Shown: positions 39,652-50,815 of the stretch, in pieces
How positions within the stretch are numbered: position 1 is the first letter of the stretch
Layout of the letters: each line of letters opens with the position of its first letter
Assembly (NCBI GenBank): GCA_026770025.1
Contig: JAMXDE010000003.1
Location: 3,596,001-3,660,000 of the forward strand
Direction: 5' to 3'
Source of the DNA: Craspedostauros australis
Taxonomy: Eukaryota; Bacillariophyta; Bacillariophyceae; Mastogloiales; Achnanthaceae
DNA: 64,000 bases
Position numbers and translations under genes: made by a program
The notes under the pieces: model-generated
Told to the model about the DNA's origin: nothing
Databases searched by the model: none
Seen by the model: the letters and a program-made list of their open reading frames with translations, nothing else

Positions 39652-42097
39652 TTATCCGAACAATCCCGAAACGGAAGCACCGATCTTTCCAAGGAAACCC
39701 TCCAAGTCGATTCCTTCATCGAGTTCCATCTTCTCCTGCTGTCCATCGCCCTTGAAGATGTATGGCAAATCCAGGATGGTTCCCGAGTGGCAACAATCCA
39801 TCTGTTGATGAGCATTCGTGTTCATGGGAGTTGATGTGACAGTTTGACGGAGACACCAAGGAGGGCGCGCGCGTGTGTGTTTGGCGAAGGAGGAGTGGGG
39901 AGTGTGTGAAAGTGTGAATGTAAGTGTGAGCGTTCTGGGTGATTGGCATCGGCACCATGATCAGCGCAGCGAGTGTCAAAAAACAAACAAACAAACAAAC
40001 TGCAGTAGATCATGGATTGGTCGAACTTACCAACGACACGAGATGAACGCCCTCTGGCAAGTCTTCGATGAGGATCTTGTACAGATCGTCGTCACGGATC
40101 ATGCCGTTGTCTTGATAGTCGAGTGGGACGAGAGCCTCATCGTAGCCGTCGTCCTCCTCGCCCCAGTCGTCGTCGCGGAGCTTGGTTCCGTGGCCTGTGG
40201 GGTCAGAACAGTGAGTATTTCCAAGGTGTGTTCCGGACCGCCACGGCCGCAAGTCGATCAACAGAGCGTGTAGGAGTTGCGAGAATTCGAGCGTCAGTTG
40301 TGTGAGATCAAGTATTTCAGATTGGTTGGTCTGTTGCCTTGCTGGTCGGCGTTAAAGGACGTCGTAGGGCGGGCAGTCAGGCAGAAGCAGACAAGAAGGG
40401 CCATGATATATTGGCGAGCAATCCTATTGTGGCGGGTTGGTGGGAGCATGTGCGCATCAACAAGGAAACAGATGCCGCGGTATTCGATGGAACTCACCTG
40501 AATAGTGGAGGAAGACTGCGTCTCCGGACTCGGATTCACTGATGATCTTCTTGTATGCCTCGATGATATTGTCGCGAGTTGGCTCTGTATTCTCGCCGTC
40601 GTCCATGAGAAGGACGATGTTGTCTTCGTCGAAGCCGTGCACGTCCATGATGTACTTTTTCTGCGGGGTGGCGTGATTCGATATCGTCGCATTTGAGACC
40701 GCGGGGATGTAAGGAAGACACAATCGTTGTTACACAGAGGAGGAGAGCGTGTTGCGCCATGCCGCGAGAGGGAAAAAATGAGAGGAAGATGAATGTTAGT
40801 CTGGATCCACCAACCGATACATGATGCGCAGCGATGGCGTTGCGATGGATGTACTCGCAGTTGCACGGCTGATGCCCCGGCATGCTGCGGTGTCTGCGAT
40901 ATGAATTGGCACATGGCAGCGCGATGGTGGAAATTTTCATCGTTCAGGTCGTCATGGGCATGCGATCCCGTGGAGCGTGGGACGTGGATGCGGATAAGAT
41001 CGGACTTGATGATCCGAGCGGAGTGTTGTGTGATCTTACATCCGACGATGTAATGTATTGGGATGTATTGGAATGGACTGGAATGTAATGGATCACAACT
41101 AAATCCATCGACAAACCTCCGTCTGCGCTCACATTCAGTCACGATGTCATCTGAGCATCTCCGCAGTCATTTGCAAGCACTTTGCAAGCAGTTTGAAGTC
41201 ACTTGCAATCACCTACCATGTTCATGACGTCGTTCTGGCAGCCGCGAAGCTCACCGGGGCTGTGTCCGACGTAGTTGATGCCGATCATGACAGAACGGCG
41301 AGTGCCAGTGGCAGATTCGGGAACGAGATCGAATGTGGCTTCGACATCGATAGGATTGAGCGAGGTGAGCTGCGGGATCTGCGAGAACCCCTTGTCGTCG
41401 AGGATTCCGCGCATGAGGGAGAGGACCTCGGTGAAGGAGTAGTCGGTGGATGGGCGCTGCTCGTCCTTGTAGAGGATCTTGAGCAAGGTGGATGTGCAGG
41501 CGCCTCCGGCTCGGCCGTGCGGATCCGGGAGGCTGAAGCTGCCCACGTTGGAGACATCGGCGGAGGTCTGGGCATCCTCGCAACCGGAGATCATGCGGAT
41601 GTCCTTGCGGGCGGCGGGAGCTGCGAAACGAAATGAGATTCAGCGGGCGGTTGATCAGTCATCAGTTGGTTGGTGGGAGTGTTGGTGTTTGTGTGGGGAC
41701 GGGCACATGGGTGCATGAGCGGAAGGAAAGCAGGAGGGAAACGGAACCATGCGAACGCAGAAGATGAATCTGTCAGTTGCGACTGCTTCGGGAAACAGGT
41801 CCGGTCATGGGCAAAGACGGCGCCAGTACATACTATACAAATGCAATAGTATTGGCCATGGCCAACCAGACGAAACGCATAAAGCGCAACACATGCTGGT
41901 GCCTCCGAAAAGGAAGCAGGAGCAGGAACGGAATCGGCGAAAGACGATCCACAACAGCGACAAGCAACGCAGACGCTATCAGAGAATAGCAAACAACAGG
42001 AGACATCAGGGCACGTTGACTCACGCTTCTCCTCCTCGAACTTGTCCTTCTGCGAACCTTCGAGGCGCTTCTTGAGACGGCGTAGGAATCGACCCAT
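39652..42097 (-). CDS. Type III metacaspase (p10 before p20), five exons
   Basis: Model complement(join(39652..39801,40031..40194,40498..40660,41217..41620,42025..42097)), 317 residues. All four introns are GT...AG and every join keeps frame. Metacaspases are Ca2+-dependent cysteine proteases that cut after Arg/Lys. Domain order is reversed: the p10-type block [14 protein letters not shown] comes first (from about residue 36), and the p20 block follows ([19 protein letters not shown], the catalytic HYSGHG with H215, then DCCHSG with C272). p10-first proteins are the type III metacaspases of algae with secondary plastids. A short basic N-terminus (RFLRRLKKR) precedes p10. The intron between exons 3 and 4 splits the HYSG|HG motif. 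The protein ends 45 residues past the Cys motif, so nothing follows p20. Confidence 0.92.
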
Positions 42098-44302
42098 GGT
42101 TGCTGTTTGTTATTGCTGATGCTGGTGGTGGCGGCGGTGACGAGCGTGGTTGATGCTGAAAGAAGAAGATGACCGTTGGAGTATCTTCGCTTCTGTGATT
42201 TGTGCGCACGAAGGCAGAATTGGGGCGGTTGTGCTGTTTGCCACCATGATGCGTGGAGTTGAGGGTGTCAACACCCACGAGAACACGCAGGCAGCGGCCT
42301 CACTCCCTGTGCGGTTCTCTGTTTCCAGCCTGGCTGCTGAGATGCAGAAGATCCGCCATGATCGCGACAAAGATGCGGAATAGGCGGAGGCGGAGGGTGT
42401 TGTTTCTCCCCTCGATCTGTTGAGAAAGAAAACGAGAAACTTCGTCACGTGCGCAACAACAGGAAGAGAAACAGAAGAAAATTGTCAACGAAAGATTTTT
42501 TGCGTTCTTGTTCTCGAAAGATACGAGATTGAGTCGGTTGTGTCGAATCAAGTTTCGTTCATTCGTGAATAAAGTCCGATGATGGGAATTCCGAATTCCT
42601 TGTGTCGGCAGGATTCGTGTGATCGGTTTCCGTTCATGATTTGATCGTGGACGAAAATCCATTCGTGGGAAGAAAGCCAAAACAATCTGTGTCGTCGTCC
42701 ATGTCGCATCCTGATCCGGCATCCAATTGACCATTTTCGCATACCATGCATCCGACTTTGTGGGACTTGGTTGGGTCACGCAAGCGACAGTATCATGTGC
42801 ATAGCAGAAGCGACACGAAAGAGTTAACGTCAACGTCGGATGGGCAGTTAACAAGAGGCGTAAATGCAAAATTTTCAGCGAGCGGTTTGGGCTGCCGATG
42901 GATGGAGTCGTCACTATTTCATCGCGCAGCTGCGCGTGGTCCGTCTCCTGGCTGGCTGCGAGATTTCCCTGATGCCGAACAGCAACGGAAGTCGGCGCTC
43001 CAGAAACGATCGGTCACGCCATTCACGAAGTCGTTCCCTCCAACGTTGCTGACGACAACAGTGACAACGACGAAAACAAGGATGCAAACAGACAGAGAGA
43101 GAGAGAGATAGCAGAATCAAGATAACTCACACCTGTCACGCATGAGGAGAACAGGGATAGCGAGAGAATACAACCAAGAAAAGGATCGGCGCTACCAATT
43201 GTTTGGCAATACCGTGCGGGCAAGCCAAGGCAAGGTATCGTTGCTACTCCTACTCTGCTCTACTCTACTCTACTCTCCACTACGTGTTCCTCTTTGCCAT
43301 ACACCAATCCCCTTGAGACAGACGAGCTGCACCCACCAACATCCTCTGAAACCAGAACCGAGAGCAAGAGAACAAGAGAGAGAGAGACGACGACGACAAC
43401 GCCGGAACACGCAGTGCCCTTCGTCATTCGACATCTGCGAAGAGAGCAGAGGAGGCGGAACACAGCATTCGACCACGACACAATCCCAAGACAGTGGTGG
43501 CGCAACAGAGTGCACATCTGTCACGCGTACACAATTGCGTCCCATCCCTTCGGGTTCATTGCGTTGAGCCATCATCTCAGCTCGTCTTCTTTTGCCTCCT
43601 GTCGCAACAATCCCACCAAGCTCCCATTGCAGACCATTGTCAGCACGAGGCCAAAGCATCCGTTTGCCAAGTGAAGACTTGCAAGCAGGTTCGATTTTGA
43701 CTGGCTTCCTCAAAGCCAGCAGCAACCAGCCAGACGCAGACACAAACACAAACGAAGCCAAAGACAAACAAAGACACATACAAGCACATTCAAAACTCAT
43801 CAAAAAGGCATCGGACGAGTGATACACACACGAACGCCCCAGTCAACAACCCACAACGAAGTTCAAAGGCACGCACTGGCACTGCGCAGCATACGGATAC
43901 ACACACATCCATTTGCACAGGCACACACCGCTTTGCACACAAAATCGCCATTCGTTGGTGCTCCTTCCGTGACTGCTTTGCGCTTGACACAGCGTTATAC
44001 TGCAGAATAGTGCGCTCTGCTCCACCATTCTTTCGTTATTGCCACTGATCCCACAACGTCAACGGCCTCAAACATATCAACGCCATCACCAGCAGTAACA
44101 GCAGCAGTAACACCAGCACAGTGAAAGACGGGTGGGCATCATTCACGTTGCTGTGCCATCCCACCAACAAATTGCTGACACCGACTCCTCTGCGAGCACG
44201 TCACAAAAATAGTGCAAGTGGCAGTGCAAGCAACAGCGCAAGTTCCAGAGCAACACAAGCGTCAGTCGCAAGAAGAACGGATTGCACTGATCGATAGCAA
44301 CC
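42098..44302. other. Divergent intergenic region, 2.2 kb
   Basis: It separates the minus-strand metacaspase start (42097) from the plus-strand gene at 44303. A TACTC-rich tandem is at about 43250-43276. The stretch at 43700-44300 is rich in ACA/CAC words and probably forms the long 5' UTR of the downstream gene. Open frames here look random. Confidence 0.5.
43250..43276. repeat. Short TACTC tandem repeat
   Basis: Tandem TACTC pentamers, partly imperfect. Confidence 0.75.
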
Positions 44303-47300
44303 ATGATGGAACCAATGCTAAGACACACTGATCCGCATTCGATGCATTCTACCGTAGGCAGCCAAAACCCACAACCCATGCCATCAGAACCGCCTGGCAT
44401 CTACCATGACCGCATGGATTTCGACCTCCCGGTGCTCGCCAAGGTCTCCTCGACCTCCACCTCCTCAACCTCCCACCATTCTGTGTCCACGGCCTCCCCA
44501 TCGCCCTCGCCGGAACGGTATGGCGCCCATGCAACCAGGGCCTTCCATACTCGGAGACCACCGCGACTCAGCGTGGAGACTGGAGGCAGCGCGTCGAGAC
44601 CCGTCCACCATCCGCAGGCACGGTCAGCGCCCCGCACCCCACCACCGCCATCGTCGTCCGCCTCGCCCGCGAAAAGCAGAAGCAGACGGCGAAAATCGAA
44701 AGTCTCCAAACGCGATGCTCTCATCCAGAATGTCATCATCGCAACGGAGCATCAGAACCATGCCAAATCGCCCATGCCCTCCATTGGACATCACGGGTTG
44801 GATTCCAGCAGCGCCGACAATGGAGATATGTCGACCCTCAGCGGATCGCCCCGTTTCCACAATCAGGATGGAAGCGTGGCTCCAAACGAACCCGAGAGCA
44901 ATGCCATCTCGTCTGACAACAACATTCTTCGCGGAGCTCAGATGCTGCGACGCCAGTTGCTAGGTGACACCGATTCTCCCAGCAACACGAAGCAGAAACG
45001 ACAACGTCAGCAACAGCCAAGCCTGGATGATGCTGCCATGCTCGATCAGATCATGCAGAACAACTTTGGCTCTCCCTCGGAGGCTTTGGATGCGGCACCG
45101 CACGTCAATGATCATCATGGTGGTATGGTCGACAGCTTCCCAAGTCAACAGCAGATGGGCACGGAGATGGAGCTCATCACGATGCGCCGTCTGCGTAGCA
45201 ACGACAGTGGCTTCGTCAGCTCCATCACGGGTGGAACCACAGCCTTCTACGGCAGCGGAACAGGCAGCAACACCATCGAACATCATCAGCAACGGCAAGC
45301 ACGTCACTTCTTCCCAGCGGCGGACAACGAGCAGAGCATTCAAAACAGTATCTACGCCAAAGGCAATACCAATCATCACAACCAATTTGTGAACGGCGAT
45401 GCCACGATGGCGGACGCCGAAGCCGAGATCGTGGCGGCAATCGCAGCTGCTGCGGCTGCGGCATCACCACGCAGCGCTCTGGACATGCAGAAGAAGCGGG
45501 AGGACCAGCAGCAGCAGTTCAACAGCCTCCTCGGAAACATCCACATCCACGACGAAACCGAAGACAGCGCCAGCGAGGACAACGGGTACTTCGATCGCGA
45601 GCTCTTGGCGCCCATCTTGGAACCCATCCAAGAGATGCAGGAGTTGGAAGATCTGGAGGACAGCGAGGAGAACTCGCAGTTCCAACGCCAGCTGGAAATC
45701 CACAGAGTCGATTCGTTGCCCAACTCCAAGAAGGCCGATGTCCGTGTGATCACCGTATCGACGTCTTCCGCATCGTCGTCGCGGTCACCGGTTCCATCGC
45801 CTTCATCGTCATCACCGTCATCCTCTTCGCAGCCAAATCGCCACGTTGAAACGAAGGGCGGAGGCAGTTTGCAGCAGTGGCGTCACAATCGTCGTCTGCA
45901 AAATCATCAGGACGAAGATCCCATCGAACATCCAGAACAGGAACGAGATGAGAGCGAGCAGCAGCAACAACAGCGGGAGCAGGAGGTGAAGTCGCAAGAT
46001 CCACAACTAGATGTGGACGTTTCCTACGATGAGGTGGGCCATTCAGAACAACCACTGTCTATTTCACAAGACACCTCCACAACCGACTTGACGCAGCTTG
46101 TCGGAGAAAGCGTGGCAGACGCCATGCCGCTTGGCGAAGTGGAAGCTCTGCAAGCTTCCGCGGCCAATCAACGCGTGCTGGGGTCTCTCTCGCTGTCTGT
46201 GTCCGTGTCCGAAGATCAGATCCATTTGTCACACAACGGCCACGAAGCTGCCTTCGCACCATTCCTTGCCCACAACGGCGTCGAGAGTCCCAGCCAAGCA
46301 CAGCAAGTCCGAACTGACGACGGCAACAATCGAAGCAACACACCCAGAAGCCAGCCACTGCCGCCATCACCTCACCACTCGACACTCTCGGCCTGTGCGC
46401 CAGGGCAGCAAAGCCTGAACACGTTCGGCATCGACCGGCAAGGGTGTGACATCAACCGCCCCGCCACGTACATCGACAAATGGGTCTTGCCATCAGCATT
46501 CCCTTCTTCCGCAGACATTTGCAACGTCAAGAACTCCACCAGCGATCAAGCCCAGATGCAAACGCTGCGCAATACTCATGCACAGCCATCGCAGAATGCC
46601 CATCGAGGCGAACCATATCACTGCCCTTTCATCGATGATGTTACGTCTCCTGTCGGACCGCAATACATCCAGATGAAGCGCAACGATGCCGGTTTTGCCC
46701 ATGCCGTCAAAGCCGGCGATTTGTGGCAGTCGCTCTGCAGCCAGCATGTGCGCTTTCCCAGGACATGGTGGAATGGTGCCAGGCACCCCACCTTGGGTGT
46801 GCCGTATCGTCATCCTGATCTTCTGTCGGGAGATACCTTTGATCACAGTGCAGGCGGCAGTGAAAGCTTTGCCCCAATCCCCATGACTGGACGCGTGCGA
46901 AGTGGCGCGAGCGAGGCCCTGTCCATCTACTCTGCATCCACGATCGGTGGGCCCAACAGCACCAACACGGCCCCCTGGAAGTACTTCGGACGCAGCCGTG
47001 TCGGTGACAACCCCATCCTCAACGAGCAGTTCGTGAGAAACCGCGGTTCCGCCGGGCGCGTGCTGCTGCACATCATCGTGAGAGACGTGACCACGCTCGA
47101 GCCCGTGCAAGATATCGCCGTCGGCGTGCTGCATCCCAACGCCCGCGGCATCCGACCACCGAACCAATCCTTCAACCCCAAGTGGGAAAACTGCCGCGAT
47201 GTCTGGATGGCCCTGCGCAATCGCAACGCAACTCCCAAGTCAACCTCGCTGCTGGGATCGACGCCTCTCTGGTACGACGAGGCCGCGGCAGCGCGTGACC

Positions 47301-47563
47301 ACGATGACATCGGACACCTCTCCATCGTGGAATCGCTGATGGCGGGCCAGCCAGTCCAAGACTCGCCGCTGGGAGCACGCAAAGCCGTAAACAACACCAA
47401 CATGCGCGTCGTGTTCGGCGATCAGCCACCATTCCAGACGCTGTTCTTGCTGGAGACGGATCTGTACGACGTCCTTTCCGAGGCCAACAACGACATTGAA
47501 GATTTCGGATCGCCAGGAATTCCACCCGCTCTGATCTTGCTCGAAACCTACCTGCGTCCTTGA
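44303..47563 (+). CDS. Large hypothetical protein with conserved-looking C-terminal domain
   Basis: 1,086 residues from an ATG at 44303, single exon. Residues 1-700 are low complexity: Ser/Pro/His-rich, then Gln/Asn-rich, with an alanine run (VAAIAAAAAAAS) and acidic Glu/Asp patches. A basic SKSRRRKSKVSKR stretch near 130 could be nuclear targeting. From about 720 to the end composition becomes that of a folded protein. It has WVLPSAFPS, CPFIDDVTSPVGPQ, LWQSLCSQHVRFPRTWWNG, then GRVLLHIIVRDV, DIAVGVLHPNARG and a closing FLLETDLYDV...LILLETYLRP. I recognise no named family. A regulatory protein with a disordered N-terminus is a reasonable guess only. Confidence 0.8.
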   Translation: MMEPMLRHTDPHSMHSTVGSQNPQPMPSEPPGIYHDRMDFDLPVLAKVSSTSTSSTSHHSVSTASPSPSPERYGAHATRAFHTRRPPRLSVETGGSASRPVHHPQARSAPRTPPPPSSSASPAKSRSRRRKSKVSKRDALIQNVIIATEHQNHAKSPMPSIGHHGLDSSSADNGDMSTLSGSPRFHNQDGSVAPNEPESNAISSDNNILRGAQMLRRQLLGDTDSPSNTKQKRQRQQQPSLDDAAMLDQIMQNNFGSPSEALDAAPHVNDHHGGMVDSFPSQQQMGTEMELITMRRLRSNDSGFVSSITGGTTAFYGSGTGSNTIEHHQQRQARHFFPAADNEQSIQNSIYAKGNTNHHNQFVNGDATMADAEAEIVAAIAAAAAAASPRSALDMQKKREDQQQQFNSLLGNIHIHDETEDSASEDNGYFDRELLAPILEPIQEMQELEDLEDSEENSQFQRQLEIHRVDSLPNSKKADVRVITVSTSSASSSRSPVPSPSSSSPSSSSQPNRHVETKGGGSLQQWRHNRRLQNHQDEDPIEHPEQERDESEQQQQQREQEVKSQDPQLDVDVSYDEVGHSEQPLSISQDTSTTDLTQLVGESVADAMPLGEVEALQASAANQRVLGSLSLSVSVSEDQIHLSHNGHEAAFAPFLAHNGVESPSQAQQVRTDDGNNRSNTPRSQPLPPSPHHSTLSACAPGQQSLNTFGIDRQGCDINRPATYIDKWVLPSAFPSSADICNVKNSTSDQAQMQTLRNTHAQPSQNAHRGEPYHCPFIDDVTSPVGPQYIQMKRNDAGFAHAVKAGDLWQSLCSQHVRFPRTWWNGARHPTLGVPYRHPDLLSGDTFDHSAGGSESFAPIPMTGRVRSGASEALSIYSASTIGGPNSTNTAPWKYFGRSRVGDNPILNEQFVRNRGSAGRVLLHIIVRDVTTLEPVQDIAVGVLHPNARGIRPPNQSFNPKWENCRDVWMALRNRNATPKSTSLLGSTPLWYDEAAAARDHDDIGHLSIVESLMAGQPVQDSPLGARKAVNNTNMRVVFGDQPPFQTLFLLETDLYDVLSEANNDIEDFGSPGIPPALILLETYLRP

Positions 47564-48070
47564 AGATGATTATCGAAGGTGATCGTTGAAGGTGATGGTG
47601 GTGATGTGGTCATTAGAGTACTCCACTTTGATTGAACTGAAACGAATTGAATAAGACCAAACAGAAAATAGAGACACCAACTACAGAATACTCTGCGAAC
47701 TACGCTCCCAAGACAACGGACAAGTGTTGGACAAGGAACGTTTCTTTCTGTAGTCTGCGGAAGCGAACTAGAGATCACCAAAGAATTCGCCCACGTTGAC
47801 GTCAGCAGATGGTGGAAAGAACCACACAACGAAACACATCAACAAGAGAGAAGCACCACCACAAGAAGAAGTGGAGCATCAATCACCAACATCGTCAACC
47901 TCCCTCTCTTGCGTACGACCGGTTGGTATCATCACAACATTCATTCCACCCATCCATCCATCCATCCATCCGTCTGCAGACCAAGTACTCTGCTCACGTC
48001 TCTAGGTCTCACCAGCACGCCCACAAGCATACGACTACCAGACCAGGCCAACAAAGAGCTGCTCTGCAAG
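47564..48070. other. Intergenic region 5' of NFS1
   Basis: No gene seen; a (CATC)5 run is at 47951-47970. It holds the 3' flank of the previous gene and the promoter of NFS1. Confidence 0.5.
47951..47970. repeat. (CATC)5 microsatellite
   Basis: Five uninterrupted CATC units about 100 nt upstream of the NFS1 start. Confidence 0.9.
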
Positions 48071-49927
48071 ATGCTCTCGCGTTCGCTCCGCTCCAACACA
48101 TCCCGCCGCGCGGCGCAGAGCCTGTCTCGTGCTGCGGGTGGCGCCACCAAGCAACTGCCCGCAGCAGCATCGAGCAACGTCGCCGGAACCCGCCTGTTCA
48201 GCAACGCCGCATCCACCACGGACGATGCCGAAACCCACGCCACGTTCTCGCACGAGCAGATGCAGCACGACAAGCGATACCGCACCGATCTGGAGGTCCC
48301 CGAATCCCTGCTGCATGAGTCCGACGGTGGCTTCTCCATCAAGGGCAGCTTCAAGGAGGGACGCGCGGCCTACTTGGATCTCAGTGCCACAACCCCGCTG
48401 GATCCGCGCGTGATGGACGCCATGGCACCATTCATGGTACGTTCGAACAGCTATTGTATGTGTTGGGGGGGGGGGTCACCATCTCGGCGACGTTGCATGC
48501 ATTGCATCACTACTTCGTCACTATTGCATCACTTTCCCCGACTGTCGATCAATGTTCTTTCCTGTACTATACTCTCCTCTTCTTTCCATTCATGTTCTGG
48601 CACCGCCACTGACCTTGCTACTGCCCTGGGCCGCTTCTGCTTCTGCTTGTACTCCGAACGTTGGAACTGAACTTTCGAACTCTCCGGCGTTTCTGCATTC
48701 CTTGTGAACGGCTCGCGTGAATGAACGCGTTGGCGGTGTTGTTGTTGTTGTTGTTGGCGTGGATAACAGATCGGGTCGTACGGCAACCCGCACAGCCGGA
48801 CCCATGCGTTCGGATGGGAGGCAGAGAAGGTGGTGGAGACCGCCCGCACCCAGGTGGCCAACCTCATCAAAGCCAGTCCAAAGGAAATCATCTTCACCAG
48901 CGGTGCCACCGAATCCAACAACCTCTCCATCAAGGGCGCCGCGCACTTCTACAAGAAGCGCGGCAAGCACATCATCACCACCCAGACAGAGCACAAGTGC
49001 GTTCTGGATTCCTGCCGTTCGCTCGAGATGGAGGGCTACGAAGTCACCTACCTCCCGGTCGAGCATGGCACAGGCCGCATCAACATGGACGAATTCAAGG
49101 CGGCCATCCGTGACGACACCATCCTTGCCAGTGTCATGGCCGTCAACAACGAGATCGGCACCCTCCAGCCAATCGCCGAGCTCGGCAAGCTCTGCCGATC
49201 CAAAAAGATCGTCTTCCACTGCGATGCCGCGCAGATGGTTGGAAAGCTGCCCATCGATGTCAACGAAATGCAAGTCGATCTCATGAGCATGTCATCCCAC
49301 AAGATCTACGGACCAAAGGGCATCGGCGCCCTCTACGTGCGTCGCCGTCCGCGCGTGCGTCTCGAACCCCTGTTCTCCGGTGGCGGTCAGGAGCGCGGAT
49401 TGCGTTCCGGCACCCTGCCGCACTTCCTTTGCGTGGGATTCGGCGAGGCGTGCGAGCTGGCGCAGAAGGAATACGAGCATGACCACGCATGGATCACGTA
49501 CCTATCCGAGAAGCTGAGGAAGGGCATCGAGGAACGCATCCCTGAGGTCACGCGCAACGGCGATCCGATCTACAACTACCCAGGATGTCTCAACTACAGT
49601 TTCGCCTACGTCGAGGGCGAGAGCTTGCTCATGTCGCTCAAGAACATCGCGGTCAGCTCGGGATCTGCCTGCACGTCGGCCTCGTTGGAGCCAAGCTACG
49701 TCCTGCGATCATTGGGCATCGACGACGAGTTGGCGCACAGCAGTTTGCGATTCGGAATCGGCCGTTACACGTCGGAGGATGAGATTGATTTTGTGCTGGA
49801 TCTGTTGGAGACGCACGTGGCGCGGCTGCGGGAGATGAGCCCGTTGTGGGAGATGGTGCAGGAAGGCATCGACCTCAAATCCATCCAGTGGACGCAGGAT
49901 GCGCACAGCCACGATCATCACCATTGA
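48071..49927 (+). CDS. NFS1: Mitochondrial cysteine desulfurase, two exons
   Basis: Model join(48071..48436,48770..49927), 507 residues; the intron is GTACGT...CAG, phase 0, and contains a G10 run. The enzyme is PLP-dependent, takes sulfur from cysteine and supplies it for Fe-S cluster assembly (with ISD11, ISCU and frataxin in eukaryotes) and tRNA thiolation. Family landmarks include [13 protein letters not shown] straight after the splice, [21 protein letters not shown], and K300 in [10 protein letters not shown] (PLP Lys). [12 protein letters not shown] and C423 in [10 protein letters not shown] (catalytic loop Cys) follow. The C-terminus ends [11 protein letters not shown]...WTQ as in mitochondrial NFS1, plus a natural His-rich tail. 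The first ~70 residues are Arg/Ser/Ala-rich, a mitochondrial presequence. Confidence 0.96.
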
Positions 49928-50815
49928 GCGTGTCGATGAGGGTCATGCACGGTACCGACTGTTTGCGCCTCCGTGATTGGGAACTCTGCGGATTCAACAT
50001 CACCAACCTCCCCATCCATCATTTCATCGTACGCTGATACGAGTAGAGGCCACTCTTTAATGGTGTATGAGCTTGACTGTATCGCACGGCACATGAGTTC
50101 TGAGTGCATGCGCCAAGAAACGAATGAGGACCATCAATCTAGACTTGCTCGTGGAAGACGTCTTCAAACCACATTTGTCGACATTTGACCCATTCGATTC
50201 AATGTGATCGTCTCCAAAAGAACGCCGACGAAAGAGAAACCAGACAAGGAAAAGAAGCAGAACGAAGCCAGAAGAAGACTGTTGAATGGACACCCTTCCA
50301 TTGCCTCGACGTATGGAGGACAGACGGAAACTCCGAAGGTTTTTTTGGTATCACAAGAGTTCGCGACAAAGATCGAGATCGAACTTTCCAAAGAAGTTCT
50401 ACGAACACCCAACAAGGAGGCGGTTGTGACATGAACAACAAAGGGGGCAAGTGGTCGCGATGGGCACCTTGAGCGGAGGAGAGATCCCCACTCTGCAAAG
50501 ACAACCCTGGTCTACCCGACGGGAAAGGAGTGTCATGCCGGAGCTGTTGAAGTCTCCCAAGAGCACAGAAGGATGAGCACAATCGAAGCGATACCGCCTG
50601 CGCCAGGGCAAGTCGTTGTCAGCAGAATTGGGTCGTCGGCAACATCAACCATAAACTGGTGTGTACACAAGTTGAACGCGTACGCAAGTTGAGCATAGTC
50701 GTACTGTCCAAATATTCTATTCTACTATTATTGGACTAATACTAATACTAATACTTGTAGTAGTACTAATACCAATAGCAGCCACGACAGCGAGAACACG
50801 AGACATCACGAGACA
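49928..50815. other. Intergenic region between NFS1 and the CRAL-TRIO/DUF6824 gene
   Basis: No gene seen. 50023-50047 nearly repeats 15703-15727. An AT-rich stretch just before the next start contains ACTAATACTAATACTAATAC-type repeats (about 50733-50775). Confidence 0.5.

Noticed and set aside
42300..42914. 204-codon minus-strand open frame upstream of the metacaspase
   Set aside because: No domain and no splice link to exon 1, whose ATG already gives a complete protein.
43270..43827. 185-codon minus-strand open frame
   Set aside because: Cys/Leu/Ser-rich composition typical of a shadow of ACA-rich DNA; no domain.
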